From: QQWI01 sp964522015
GTDB taxonomy: Bacteria; Bacillota; Clostridia; Peptostreptococcales; Acidaminobacteraceae
Assembly: GCA_964522015.1 (NCBI GenBank)
Contig: CAZFST010000008.1
Coordinates: 1 to 64,000 of the forward strand
Length of the DNA stretch: 64,000 nucleotides
Direction: 5' to 3'
A program made the position numbers and the translations under genes. Within the stretch, counting starts at the first letter, position 1. The number at the start of each line of letters is the position of its first letter. The notes beneath the pieces are model-generated. The model did not search any database. It saw only the letters and a list, made by a program, of their open reading frames with translations, and was not told the origin of the DNA. Below are positions 24,957-33,710 of the stretch, in pieces.

Positions 24957-25316
24957 ATGACACGATTCAAATGGATTAGCAACTCAAATCATACGGTACT
25001 CAGACAAGATTTTTCAGGGCTCACTTCTGTAGATCTGGCACCAGTTATTGAGCAGTGCCACGAAGAAGTTAAGAAAAAAGGGAAAAAAGATATCATCATT
25101 TTGACTAATATCGAGAATATTAAATTTGACCGCAATACAACCCATCTGTTTCAAGAGCTAATGACAAAAAACAAACCCTTTGTTAAAGAATCCTGCATCT
25201 ACGGCGTCGGTTCACTACAAAAAATCACCATCGAAACCGTTGCTAAACTAACAGGGCGAAAGCTCAATTTATTCAAAACAGAAGCGGAAGCTTTGAACTG
25301 GTTGGATAAACTCTAA
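24957..25316 (+). CDS. STAS/SpoIIAA-like small protein
   Basis: A 119-residue soluble alpha/beta protein: VLRQDFSGLTSVDLAPVIEQ, a central strand KDIIILTNIENIKFD, a helix and the C-terminal KTEAEALNWLDKL. This matches STAS/SpoIIAA-like folds used in partner-switching or as small regulators; no phosphorylatable Ser is obvious, and the assignment is by pattern only. AAGGAGG lies before the ATG and the gene follows the cyclase by 31 bases, ahead of a strong terminator. It is thus the third gene of the c-di-GMP operon and may modulate it. Confidence 0.6.
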   Translation: MTRFKWISNSNHTVLRQDFSGLTSVDLAPVIEQCHEEVKKKGKKDIIILTNIENIKFDRNTTHLFQELMTKNKPFVKESCIYGVGSLQKITIETVAKLTGRKLNLFKTEAEALNWLDKL

Positions 25317-25332
25317 GTTAAAAAGCAACCAT

Positions 25333-25368
25333 AAAACTAAAAGGCCCCCTAGGGGGCCTTTTAGTTTT
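25333..25368. terminator. Perfect palindromic bidirectional terminator
   Basis: AAAACTAAAAGGCCCCC and GGGGGCCTTTTAGTTTT are exact complements separated by TA, 36 bases in all, between convergent genes. Confidence 0.93.
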
Positions 25369-25431
25369 CATCGTGTCTGGCAAAGGCCCCTGCTATAAGC
25401 GGCTCACCCTCTTGTGATATTTTCTGATTCC

Positions 25432-25998
25432 TTAAGCAATGGCTTCAGACAGGATTTCAGTTGAAGTTATTAGGTTAAGCCACTCTTCACAAATACCTGT
25501 GCAAACGCTTAAGGCAAACTCGATATCATGTTCCATACTCGGTGCCTGCGCTAAATACACAGAATGGATGGCTGCTAGTCCAAGGGAGCGCACGTAATAC
25601 CCTAGATCACTGTGATTACCTTGATTATGGGATTTAGCAAGGGCACTGAATCGCCGATGGAGCTGATACTCATAGATCACATGACCGATTATCGTAACCT
25701 GATTTTGGTAGGGTTTATTGTGTACTTTACAAAAGATATCAGAAACAAAATGACATATAACCCCCAGAATCTCCGAACTTTTTTCGAACTGAAAGGGGCG
25801 GTTGTAAAATGATACCATTAAAGTTGCTAGGTAGTCCCAGCAGTCTTCTTTGTAATGACAAAAGGCCATATAATTACGATCTAAATCAGGTAACAAATTA
25901 CCTCGTATAAAGCGATCTCGATGTAGGACCTGGCCGTATTTCTGGTTCAAGTGATTATACAAATGCTCGCCGATTAATTTATGGGTCGCCAGTTGCAT
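25432..25998 (-). CDS. Zinc-dependent phospholipase C-like protein
   Basis: The 188-residue protein resembles the Zn_dep_PLPC family that includes short clostridial and bacillar proteins. Likely metal ligands are in QLATHKLIG, IRGNLLPDLD, HFVSDIFCKVHN (HxxxDxxxxxH) and GHVIYEYQLH. It lacks a signal peptide, so unlike secreted phospholipase C it would act inside the cell, and its substrate is unknown. A GGGGGTG site precedes the ATG. It stands alone between two terminators/convergent neighbours. Confidence 0.75.
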   Translation of the reverse strand: MQLATHKLIGEHLYNHLNQKYGQVLHRDRFIRGNLLPDLDRNYMAFCHYKEDCWDYLATLMVSFYNRPFQFEKSSEILGVICHFVSDIFCKVHNKPYQNQVTIIGHVIYEYQLHRRFSALAKSHNQGNHSDLGYYVRSLGLAAIHSVYLAQAPSMEHDIEFALSVCTGICEEWLNLITSTEILSEAIA

Positions 25999-26084
25999 TG
26001 TAACACCCCCTTCGATTTAATGGTAACCCAAAATTACGAAGGTTTTGTTTGTTTTGTGCTAAGATTGTGTTGCATTTTTGATTG

Positions 26085-28442
26085 CTATTGCGACCTTGTC
26101 CACTTCAAAACCATCTGGTAAAAGTCATCCAAGATCAATGGTTTTGATAAATAATCATCCATTCCTGCCTCAAGACACTTTTCTCGATCACCGGTTAATG
26201 CAAAGGATGTCATGGCAATAATCGGCGTATATGTCCCATTTAAACTTTCCAAAGTTCTAATGATAGCTGTGGTTTCGTAGCCATTAATAAGGGGCATTTG
26301 TACATCCATAATGATCATATCAAATTTCTTACGCTTGAAAAGTGCAACTGCTTCTGCTCCGTTTTCAGCCGTAGTAACCTGCCATCCGGGCTTTTTTGCA
26401 ACCATTTCAGCAATTGTTCTACTTACCTTATCATCTTCAGCGATTAGTATATTGACTGCCTTTTGAGGTGCTACTTTTTTAACTAAAGGCTGTTCTTTAA
26501 TCTCAATTTCTGCATTAGCATTCTCTAATAAACAGGTGAAATAGAAGGTACTACCCTCTCCTTCTATGCTTTCTACCCAGATTTCTCCACCCATTCTTTT
26601 TACCAGTCCCTTGCAAATAGAAAGTCCCAACCCAGTGCCACCATACATGCGCGTATTTGAGTTATCCGCTTGACTGAATCGTTCAAAAAGGCAATGGACT
26701 TTATCAATGGGTATGCCAATGCCCGTATCTTTTACTTCAAATTCTATTACAACTTCTTTACCCTCTTGCTGTTTCAAGGCTTTTACAAACAGCTTAATAC
26801 GCCCTTTTTTTGTGAATTTAATAGCGTTTCCCATGAGGTTTAAAATTATCTGTTTTATGCGAAATGGATCTCCTATTAAATTAACCGGAACATCTTTTTC
26901 AATGATAGCTTCCAATAGCAAACCAGCGTTGTCCACAGAAATGTTGTTGAGTGCCATTATTTCATTAATCAAGTTTTCAAGATGAAAATTGCTTTTTTCC
27001 AGTTCCAATTTACCAGCTTCTATTTTTGAATAATCTAGAATGTCGTTGACAAGCACTAAAAGTGAATTTGCAGACGTGCTGGCTATTTTTACAAACTCCC
27101 GCTGTTCATCTGTCAACTCCGTGGTTAGTAAGAGTTGCAACATTCCCATAAAGCCATTCATTGGCGTCCTTATTTCATGACTCATATTGGAGAGAAATTG
27201 GCTTTTTGCAGTATTCGCTGCATCAGCGGATTCCATTGCAATTCTTAAATCCTTTTCTACATTTTTGAGAACAGTAATATCCAAACAGTAACCAATGTAA
27301 CCGAGAAAATTGCCTTGCCCGTCGTAGTTAGGACAACCGTCATCCTGAATCCATCTATAGGTGCCGTCATGGTATCTCAGCCGATAATCCATGCTGAAAA
27401 ATTCCTGTTTATCAAATGCATTGATATAGGTATCAAGACAGCGCTGAAAATCTTCTGGGTGTACCCCCTCTGCCCAACCGTTACCCTTCTCCTGTTCCAA
27501 AGTTCGCCCTGTAAATTGAAGCCAGACCCTGTTGAACCAGTAACAAAGTTTATCCGTATCAGATTTCCAAATCAGTGCCTGACCAGAGTCAGCCAGCATG
27601 CGGTAGCCCCATTCACTTTCTTTGAGAGCTAGTTCAGTCTCTTTTCGCTCGGTAATATCAGTATGGGTTCCGCTCATAATCAGTGGTTTGCCATCGGCTG
27701 ACCAGGTGGTAACTTTTCCTCTAGCCTGTACCCAAATCCAACTACCATCTTTGTGTTTCATACGGCATTCAATATCATAATAGTCCAGTTCTCTATCAAA
27801 AATTCGCTTCAAAAGGGCTTCGGATCTTTTCAGATCATCAGCGTGCGCAAATCTTGCCCATGTTTCAATACTGAAAGGCGTTATTTCTTTAAGTGTATAT
27901 CCGATAATTTTAGCCCACCGCTCATCAAATGTCGTTTCACCTGTTTGAATATCCCATTGCCATGTGCCAACATGGGTTCCTTCAAGAATATTTGCCAAAC
28001 TGTCTTTACTGCTTTGAAGTTCAGTTATTTGACTTTTATCCTTGGTGACATCTATAAAGTGTGTCACAAAATACCCTTTTCTGGGAGAATAGACAGTCAC
28101 TTTATACCAACAATTTAAGGGGTCTGAAAACTGCTCGATTTCTTCACTGCCACCGTTAATGGCTATATTCCCATAAAACTTTATCCAGTCAAACTTACTC
28201 TTTTTAATATCCGGTATCACTTCAGTGACATTTCTATTCAAAACATCTGAACGCTTTAGTCCAGTTGCTTTTTCAAAGGCGGCATTTACTTCAATAAATA
28301 CATAATCACAAGGTGTTTTATAATCATCCAATATTATTCTGTGATAGGCAAATCCTACAGGAGAACTCTCGATGATTAATTTATAAAAATCAATATCCAT
28401 CTGGTCAGCTCTATTTTCTTCCATTTCGTATTTACTCATCAA
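26085..28442 (-). CDS. PAS-PAS-PAS hybrid sensor kinase with receiver
   Basis: 785 residues, no membrane segment. Three PAS domains (about 15-130, 148-270, 275-395), the last two with PAC-type ends (for example MSGTHTDITERK and GYIGYCLDIT). HisKA holds FLSNMSHEIRTPMNG, followed by HATPase with LNLMGNAIKFTKKG, DTGIGIP and GGTGLGLSICKGL. A receiver domain (about 663-780) starts ILIAEDDKVSR and carries the phospho-acceptor in IIMDVQMPLING, with DDYLSKP. It is a cytosolic hybrid kinase with no output domain; no HPt or regulator is adjacent. AGGGAT... precedes the ATG. Divergent to another hybrid kinase. Confidence 0.93.
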   Translation of the reverse strand: MMSKYEMEENRADQMDIDFYKLIIESSPVGFAYHRIILDDYKTPCDYVFIEVNAAFEKATGLKRSDVLNRNVTEVIPDIKKSKFDWIKFYGNIAINGGSEEIEQFSDPLNCWYKVTVYSPRKGYFVTHFIDVTKDKSQITELQSSKDSLANILEGTHVGTWQWDIQTGETTFDERWAKIIGYTLKEITPFSIETWARFAHADDLKRSEALLKRIFDRELDYYDIECRMKHKDGSWIWVQARGKVTTWSADGKPLIMSGTHTDITERKETELALKESEWGYRMLADSGQALIWKSDTDKLCYWFNRVWLQFTGRTLEQEKGNGWAEGVHPEDFQRCLDTYINAFDKQEFFSMDYRLRYHDGTYRWIQDDGCPNYDGQGNFLGYIGYCLDITVLKNVEKDLRIAMESADAANTAKSQFLSNMSHEIRTPMNGFMGMLQLLLTTELTDEQREFVKIASTSANSLLVLVNDILDYSKIEAGKLELEKSNFHLENLINEIMALNNISVDNAGLLLEAIIEKDVPVNLIGDPFRIKQIILNLMGNAIKFTKKGRIKLFVKALKQQEGKEVVIEFEVKDTGIGIPIDKVHCLFERFSQADNSNTRMYGGTGLGLSICKGLVKRMGGEIWVESIEGEGSTFYFTCLLENANAEIEIKEQPLVKKVAPQKAVNILIAEDDKVSRTIAEMVAKKPGWQVTTAENGAEAVALFKRKKFDMIIMDVQMPLINGYETTAIIRTLESLNGTYTPIIAMTSFALTGDREKCLEAGMDDYLSKPLILDDFYQMVLKWTRSQ

Positions 28443-28701
28443 AATCCCTCATTTCTGCTTTTGCATAAGTCAACAGATTATTCTAATTGTATACCCCTTT
28501 ACCGCAACAGAATCACAGCAAGGTTGTATTCACCATATAAAAAAAGGGCCTCTCACTTTCATGATAAACCCTCTTGACGACTTGACGACTGTTGACTATT
28601 TAATTGTGATGACACTATGGCTTATGGGTATAGTTAAAATAGTGTGGCTTTTGCTAGTCACTAAGAGGTTTTGAGTTCACCTATGGCAAGGAGGGGCAAC
28701 A
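28443..28701. other. Divergent intergenic region between two hybrid kinases
   Basis: Contains a short tandem array CTTGACGACTTGACGACTG (28573-28591) running into GTTGAC, a possible regulator site or -35 cluster for the rightward gene. No coding sequence seen. The rightward leader ends in AAGGAGGGG. Confidence 0.4.
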
Positions 28702-30645
28702 TTGACAATCCAGGGCACTGCAAATGATTTGACGATTGACGACTACAAATGGTTGTATGAAAATTCTGGTGTCGGTATTGGTTTTTATAGCCTGGAAGGG
28801 ATTGCGCTTTCATTTAATCTAGCTGCGGCTAAGGACTTGAATGGCAAGCCAGAGGATTTTATTGGGCAGTCCATTGATCATCTGTTTTCTAAAAAAGAGG
28901 CTGATTTGTATTTGGACCGGATAAAACAAGCAGCCAACTCTGATCAATCAATGCTATATGAAGATTTTGTGAAATTACCGACTGGAGACAGATGGTTTCA
29001 AAGCACTTATACGAAGATTGAAAATGGTAAGCATCACTTGTTGGGCATTCAAATTATATCACAAGATATCACAAAATTGAAACTCTCTGGCGCAGAGGTG
29101 CTAGCTGCTAAAGAGGCAGCTGAAAAAAACCAGCGTTTACTCAACATTACCGGTGATATTGCCGCGGTGGGTGGTTGGGAAATCAATCTTCGGTTAAATA
29201 CCTTAGTGTGGACTAAACAGGTGTTTGCAATCCACGAACTGGACGAAACCTTTATGCCTACAGTTGAAGCGGCCATTGGTTTTTACGAAGCGAGCTCCAT
29301 TCCTATCATTCAAAAGGCGGTTAGTGACGCCGTTGAATTGGGTACCCCCTTTGATGTGGTGCTGAAAATTGTAACGGCTAAAGGGACCATTACAGATGTT
29401 AGGGCCATTGGCTATGTACAAAGAGATCAAAATAATATGCCCGAATATGTTTATGGTACTTTTCAGGATATTTCTAAACAAAATAAAATCATGGAAGCAC
29501 TACTGATTGCAAAGTTAGAAGCCGAACAAGCCAATAGAGCAAAATCTGAATTTTTATCAAATATGAGTCATGAGATACGAACCCCCTTAAATGGGATCTT
29601 TGGCTTCACGCAGTTATTATCAGAGATGGAAGTGGACGCTGAAAAAAAAGAGTATCTTGATATTATCAAGAACTCCTCCAGCCAACTGCTATCCCTGATA
29701 AATGACATTTTAAGCTTGTCCAAAATCGAAGCGGGGAAATTTGAGATTAAAGCGAGCCCTACTAATTTGTTTTCAAAGATTCATATTCTTGCCAATGGTT
29801 TTATCAAACAGGCCCAGTTAAAGGGGTTAACATTCAATGTGCAAATAGACAAGTATTTTGACAGGCATATCCTGATTGATAATCACGCTGTCTTTCAAAT
29901 TGTTAATAACCTACTTTCCAATGCTATTAAATTTTCAAAAGTTGGATTTATCCAGCTAACTGTTAAGGCCTATGGGGATAAATTCGTAGAAATCGTGGTC
30001 AAGGATACCGGTATTGGCATCAACGAAGAAAAGCAAAAACACCTCTTCGAGGCCTTTGAGCAGGGGGAATATTATCTCACCAAACAGTATGGTGGCACTG
30101 GCTTAGGCCTAGCCATTGTCAAGAAAACAGTGGACTTACTAAATGGACAAATCATTGTCTCTACCCAACAAAACATCGGTACAGAAATCAGAGTTGTAAT
30201 CCCCTTCAATGAAATTGAAGAGCCACTGAGCCTCAGTGATGATGCAAATAGGGACTCTTCCCTCAAGCAAATGCTAAAAATCATATCCGCAGAAGATGTG
30301 GAAGTGAATCAACTCTTATTGGAAAAGATGTTACAATCCAATCACACCCTTTTTACAAAGGTCTACAATGGCGACGAACTCCTAGCACAATTAAGTGAGG
30401 AAGATTATCATATCGTGCTAATGGATATACAAATGCCTGGCTTAAACGGCATCGAGGCCACAAAAAAAATTAGAAGTCTTCAGCGATACAAGGATATCCC
30501 CATCATTGCAGTCTCCGCTTATGCCTTTGAAGAAAACATTGACGAGATGATCAAGTCTGGGATTGACGATTACATTTCAAAACCGATCAACAAGGAGGAG
30601 TTGATTAGCAAGGTTAATAAATGGGCAAAGGGAAAAAGTGTGTGA
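28702..30645 (+). CDS. PAS hybrid sensor kinase with receiver (TTG start)
   Basis: I keep the TTG start at 28702 because AAGGAGGGG lies 6 bases upstream. The 647-residue cytosolic protein has a PAS domain (about 10-130), a second PAS-like domain (about 150-265), HisKA with FLSNMSHEIRTPLNGI, HATPase with VNNLLSNAIKFSK, DTGIGIN and GGTGLGLAIVKKT, and a receiver (about 525-640) with LKIISAEDVEVNQLL and VLMDIQMPGLNG, ending DDYISKPI. The order is the same as in the divergent neighbour with one PAS fewer. No output regulator is adjacent. Probably part of a multi-kinase relay acting on a distant HPt protein. Confidence 0.92.
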   Translation: MTIQGTANDLTIDDYKWLYENSGVGIGFYSLEGIALSFNLAAAKDLNGKPEDFIGQSIDHLFSKKEADLYLDRIKQAANSDQSMLYEDFVKLPTGDRWFQSTYTKIENGKHHLLGIQIISQDITKLKLSGAEVLAAKEAAEKNQRLLNITGDIAAVGGWEINLRLNTLVWTKQVFAIHELDETFMPTVEAAIGFYEASSIPIIQKAVSDAVELGTPFDVVLKIVTAKGTITDVRAIGYVQRDQNNMPEYVYGTFQDISKQNKIMEALLIAKLEAEQANRAKSEFLSNMSHEIRTPLNGIFGFTQLLSEMEVDAEKKEYLDIIKNSSSQLLSLINDILSLSKIEAGKFEIKASPTNLFSKIHILANGFIKQAQLKGLTFNVQIDKYFDRHILIDNHAVFQIVNNLLSNAIKFSKVGFIQLTVKAYGDKFVEIVVKDTGIGINEEKQKHLFEAFEQGEYYLTKQYGGTGLGLAIVKKTVDLLNGQIIVSTQQNIGTEIRVVIPFNEIEEPLSLSDDANRDSSLKQMLKIISAEDVEVNQLLLEKMLQSNHTLFTKVYNGDELLAQLSEEDYHIVLMDIQMPGLNGIEATKKIRSLQRYKDIPIIAVSAYAFEENIDEMIKSGIDDYISKPINKEELISKVNKWAKGKSV

Positions 30646-30652
30646 TACTAAA

Positions 30653-31861
30653 CTATTGACCTGGACCAAGGTCCCTACTTCTAAGCTTTAAGTACAGCAG
30701 GGATTGCTTTAATTGCCTGCGGTGGTGCTTTTCTAGGCCAAGAAGGGCCTCTGTGTGCAGTGTTTCCCTGATGATTACGGCATCCCGATACTTCCCGATA
30801 TGGTGGTGAACATCTTGGATGACTTGACAAAAAGACTGGGGTTCTAAGGTGACTAGGTCTGCTTGCAGCCAACTCAGTAGACGCTTACCTTGGATACGCA
30901 ATTGGTGTAGGGTATCATAATCGTCTAATTGAACGTTTTTTGCCAGTTCTAGATATTTGACTAAGGCCTTCTGACACCGGGTCTCCCCGTTTCTTTCAAG
31001 GACTTTTGTGCTGCTGGGCTCAATATCACCCTTATCAGGTTCTGGTTTTTGTACAGGTGCTGCCCATAGCCAGGGCTGTTGATGGATTTTCCGGTGTTCT
31101 TTATCCAGTTTTACCCGCAGAGCATCTCTATGGGACCCTTGATTAGGCAGCATTGACAGCGCTACATAATAAAATCTGGCATCTTCCAAATGCTTTGCAA
31201 TGGCTTTAAATGCTTCTAGACTTTTTGGTTTTTCTTGCCAGTTCATGACCCATACAATGGACCGGATTTTTCGGATAGCCATTCGTGTCTGATGAACCCA
31301 AATATCTGGTTGTTCCATCTGAAAACCTTGGTGGCTCAGATGTTCCCTCAGACTCTTGATTTCCTTAGCCAGCACCTGTTCCCAAACGGCGCCTTCTTTC
31401 ACCGACAAGGTATACCCTGGATTTTTGCAGAGCTCAACCCGCCAAGGCTCAGGGCCGATTTCAAGAAGACCCTCAAGTCCATGGGCCATGGCGTCAGCAT
31501 CTTTGATCAGTTCATCGTAGGGACCATGGATTTTGCCCTTTTGATTGTGGACACTGATGGCGTGATAAATCAACTTTTGTTCTTGACTGCTAAAGCCCAA
31601 CCCGGCGTTGGATTTTAACAGTTTTTTTATTTCCTTGGCACCGGCTTTTGCATGACCCTTGCCCACCACCCCTAATTTCAACCGACCCATATCGTGAGCC
31701 AGTGCAATCACAAGGCATAAATCAAGATCCAGTCCCCTTTTTTCACCAAGGCTGAGGGCAAAGTTGGTCACATGTTGTAAGTGCTCACATTCAAAGGCCC
31801 TGTCTGGAGACTTTCTTGCCAGTGATGCCATCAGTTGCTTTAGGGCTGCGATGTTGGTCAT
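30653..31861 (-). CDS. HD-domain - CHAD-domain fusion
   Basis: I start at ATG 31861 (MTNIAALKQ), which has AAGGGG just upstream; seven further codons are open. Residues about 1-150 are an HD phosphohydrolase domain with CEHLQHVTNFALSLG, LAHDMGRLKLG and DADAMAHGLEG. Residues about 190-403 are a CHAD domain, with basic helices VHQTRMAIRKIRSIVWVM and LHQLRIQGKRLLSWL that in this family bind polyphosphate. The fusion suggests hydrolysis of a phosphorylated substrate at or on polyphosphate; this is inference. The start is 1 base beyond the stop of the AHSA1-like gene. Confidence 0.85.
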   Translation of the reverse strand: MTNIAALKQLMASLARKSPDRAFECEHLQHVTNFALSLGEKRGLDLDLCLVIALAHDMGRLKLGVVGKGHAKAGAKEIKKLLKSNAGLGFSSQEQKLIYHAISVHNQKGKIHGPYDELIKDADAMAHGLEGLLEIGPEPWRVELCKNPGYTLSVKEGAVWEQVLAKEIKSLREHLSHQGFQMEQPDIWVHQTRMAIRKIRSIVWVMNWQEKPKSLEAFKAIAKHLEDARFYYVALSMLPNQGSHRDALRVKLDKEHRKIHQQPWLWAAPVQKPEPDKGDIEPSSTKVLERNGETRCQKALVKYLELAKNVQLDDYDTLHQLRIQGKRLLSWLQADLVTLEPQSFCQVIQDVHHHIGKYRDAVIIRETLHTEALLGLEKHHRRQLKQSLLYLKLRSRDLGPGQ

Positions 31862-31862
31862 T

Positions 31863-32729
31863 TCAAACCCCTTGATGGGCAAGATTGCTAAGAATATTTT
31901 GCCAACCTTGCCGCTGAAGGTCTAAGGTATTGGCGGTCTCTGCTTCAAATCGTTCTTCAATCAAGGTACCATAGGGCTTTTCAAACAAATCAATGCGTAC
32001 AGACCTGCCGTCACCCAGTGTAAAATATAATTTCTTTGACGGCTCTATCTCAGTATAAGTCCCCCAGAAATCAAAAGACATTTCCCCGTCTTTTGAGGCC
32101 ATTTCATAATGAAACTCCCCACCGATTTTAAGCTCATTACTTGCCTTTGGGCAGTGCCAATCTTCTGAAGCAAAGTTCCAAGTCATGACTTTTTCAGGTG
32201 TCACTAACTTCAGCCAGATTTCTTCTGGCGTGAGAGAAGACTTTTCTCTTAAAGTAATCACCCTACCTAATGTGGTTTGGGTATCAATTAGGTTTTGCAT
32301 AGAGTCAAAACCCTTTTCCCACATGGCTGTAAATCCCTGGACCTCTTCTTCAGCCATATCTTGATCCAGTTCAAATAGGCATCCACCATTGCCATTGGCC
32401 CTTAAAGTGTAATTTTCATAGGCAGGTGTCCACCGTTTGGTTTCTTCAGAATCATAGTCTTCAATGCCATTCATCACTAACCCGATGTGCTTGATTGATA
32501 TAAAACTAGGATAGGTGCAGTCTTCAATCATAGAAAGCATCCCTGTTTGAAGGCCCTTTTCATCTTCGGAGATAAAACGGATTTTGTGGCCTTTTGCCCA
32601 CTGACCATCAAAATCTGAACCTTCATGAAAAGCGGTTGTCCAATTCCGATAGTGATCTGGATCCACAATCATTTCCCATAAATGCTCTGGCGAGCTTTTA
32701 AACTCTCGTTCTAAATGGATTCTTTTCAT
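31863..32729 (-). CDS. Double AHSA1/SRPBCC-domain protein
   Basis: Start chosen at ATG 32729 (MKRIHLEREF) with GGAGGAAAGCC before it; nine more codons are open upstream. The 288-residue protein has two START-like domains. The first (about 1-140) has SSPEHLWEMIVDPDHYRNWT; the second (about 148-285) has LTPEEIWLKLVTPEKVMTWN, GGEFHYEM and EERFEAE, as in AHSA1 proteins. These form hydrophobic pockets for lipids or aromatic ligands. Double-domain versions are less common than single ones. It lies in a minus-strand run with the PhnB-like and HD-CHAD genes. Confidence 0.85.
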   Translation of the reverse strand: MKRIHLEREFKSSPEHLWEMIVDPDHYRNWTTAFHEGSDFDGQWAKGHKIRFISEDEKGLQTGMLSMIEDCTYPSFISIKHIGLVMNGIEDYDSEETKRWTPAYENYTLRANGNGGCLFELDQDMAEEEVQGFTAMWEKGFDSMQNLIDTQTTLGRVITLREKSSLTPEEIWLKLVTPEKVMTWNFASEDWHCPKASNELKIGGEFHYEMASKDGEMSFDFWGTYTEIEPSKKLYFTLGDGRSVRIDLFEKPYGTLIEERFEAETANTLDLQRQGWQNILSNLAHQGV

Positions 32730-32771
32730 TGGCTTTCCTCCTTGGTTCGATGTCATGTAAGAGTTTTGTAT

Positions 32772-33656
32772 TTAAAACTCTCCATTATAGGCTGCTTCCA
32801 GTTGTGCGATGTTAAATTTCTTCATACTTAGAAATGCAGAAGTTACCCTAGCGATGGCTTCTGGTGAACCCTTCATCATCTCAATCATCTGCTTTGGTAC
32901 AATTTGCCACGAAACCCCAAATTGGTCCTTTAGCCAGCCACATTGTTCAGCTTCTGGGTCATGGGAAAGATGGTCCCAGTAATCATCTAACTCCTGCTGA
33001 TCATCACATAAAACAACAAGAGAAATCGCTTCGTTAAATTCAGTTTCGCCACCATAACCATGGTCCATAAATAAAAAATCTACTCCCCCAATGGTCAGCT
33101 CTCCATAGTTCACTTTTGCAGCAGGCACTGAAGCTTCTCCCTTGCCATAATAAGAGATGTCACCTATTTTGCCATCCGTAAACAGTTTCGAATAAAAAAT
33201 CATGGCCGATTCAGCCAGTCCACACCTTGAACCCCCAAACATTAAACAAGGTCTGACTGTTCTCAAATCCCGTTTCTCAGCATTGAGCATCAGTTGCCAA
33301 TTTAAGCCATGTTTATCTGATAGCCAGGTGTAATAAGAAGAAAACTCGTAGGCTTTCAGCGGCATTAACACTTCACCTTCATGGCTTAACTCACTGTAAA
33401 GATGGTCCATGGACTCTTTAGAATCTAGGGCAATAAACAAGGAGATTGCTTCGTTAAACTTGAAATAAGGACCACCGTTAATGGCCTGAAAATTCAAATC
33501 ACCAAGGGTAAAATCAAACACTGCCACATCGCCGGATGGTGTATTCTCAATGACACTGATATTGCTAATGTTAGACTCAGGTAATAGTTTGGTGTAATGC
33601 TCAATGGCTTCTTTTGCTTGATAATCAAACCACAAATGAGGTATAATTTTTTGCAT
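32772..33656 (-). CDS. PhnB-like double glyoxalase-fold protein
   Basis: 294 residues with two PhnB/3-demethylubiquinone methyltransferase-like modules (about 1-125 and 133-265). Repeated features are IIPHLWFDYQAKEAIEHYTKL and RPCLMFGGSRCGLAESAMIFY at the starts, GGPYFKFNEAISLFI and GGETEFNEAISLVVLC in the middle, and YTWLSDKHGLNWQLM and CGWLKDQFGVSWQIVPK at the ends. The fold is that of VOC enzymes, but catalytic function is unproven in this family. A TATAAT -10 lies in its upstream gap. It is followed by the AHSA1-like gene after 42 bases. Confidence 0.88.
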   Translation of the reverse strand: MQKIIPHLWFDYQAKEAIEHYTKLLPESNISNISVIENTPSGDVAVFDFTLGDLNFQAINGGPYFKFNEAISLFIALDSKESMDHLYSELSHEGEVLMPLKAYEFSSYYTWLSDKHGLNWQLMLNAEKRDLRTVRPCLMFGGSRCGLAESAMIFYSKLFTDGKIGDISYYGKGEASVPAAKVNYGELTIGGVDFLFMDHGYGGETEFNEAISLVVLCDDQQELDDYWDHLSHDPEAEQCGWLKDQFGVSWQIVPKQMIEMMKGSPEAIARVTSAFLSMKKFNIAQLEAAYNGEF

Positions 33657-33698
33657 ATTGTCCGCCTTTCGTAATTGAAAATAATTATCACCAAGTTT

Positions 33699-33704
33699 AT
33701 TATA
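33699..33704 (-). promoter_or_regulatory. Possible -10 box of the PhnB-like gene
   Basis: A perfect TATAAT on the minus strand lies about 45 bases before the ATG, inside the 54-bp gap. No convincing -35 at 17 bp. Confidence 0.35.
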
Positions 33705-33710
33705 CCCTGA

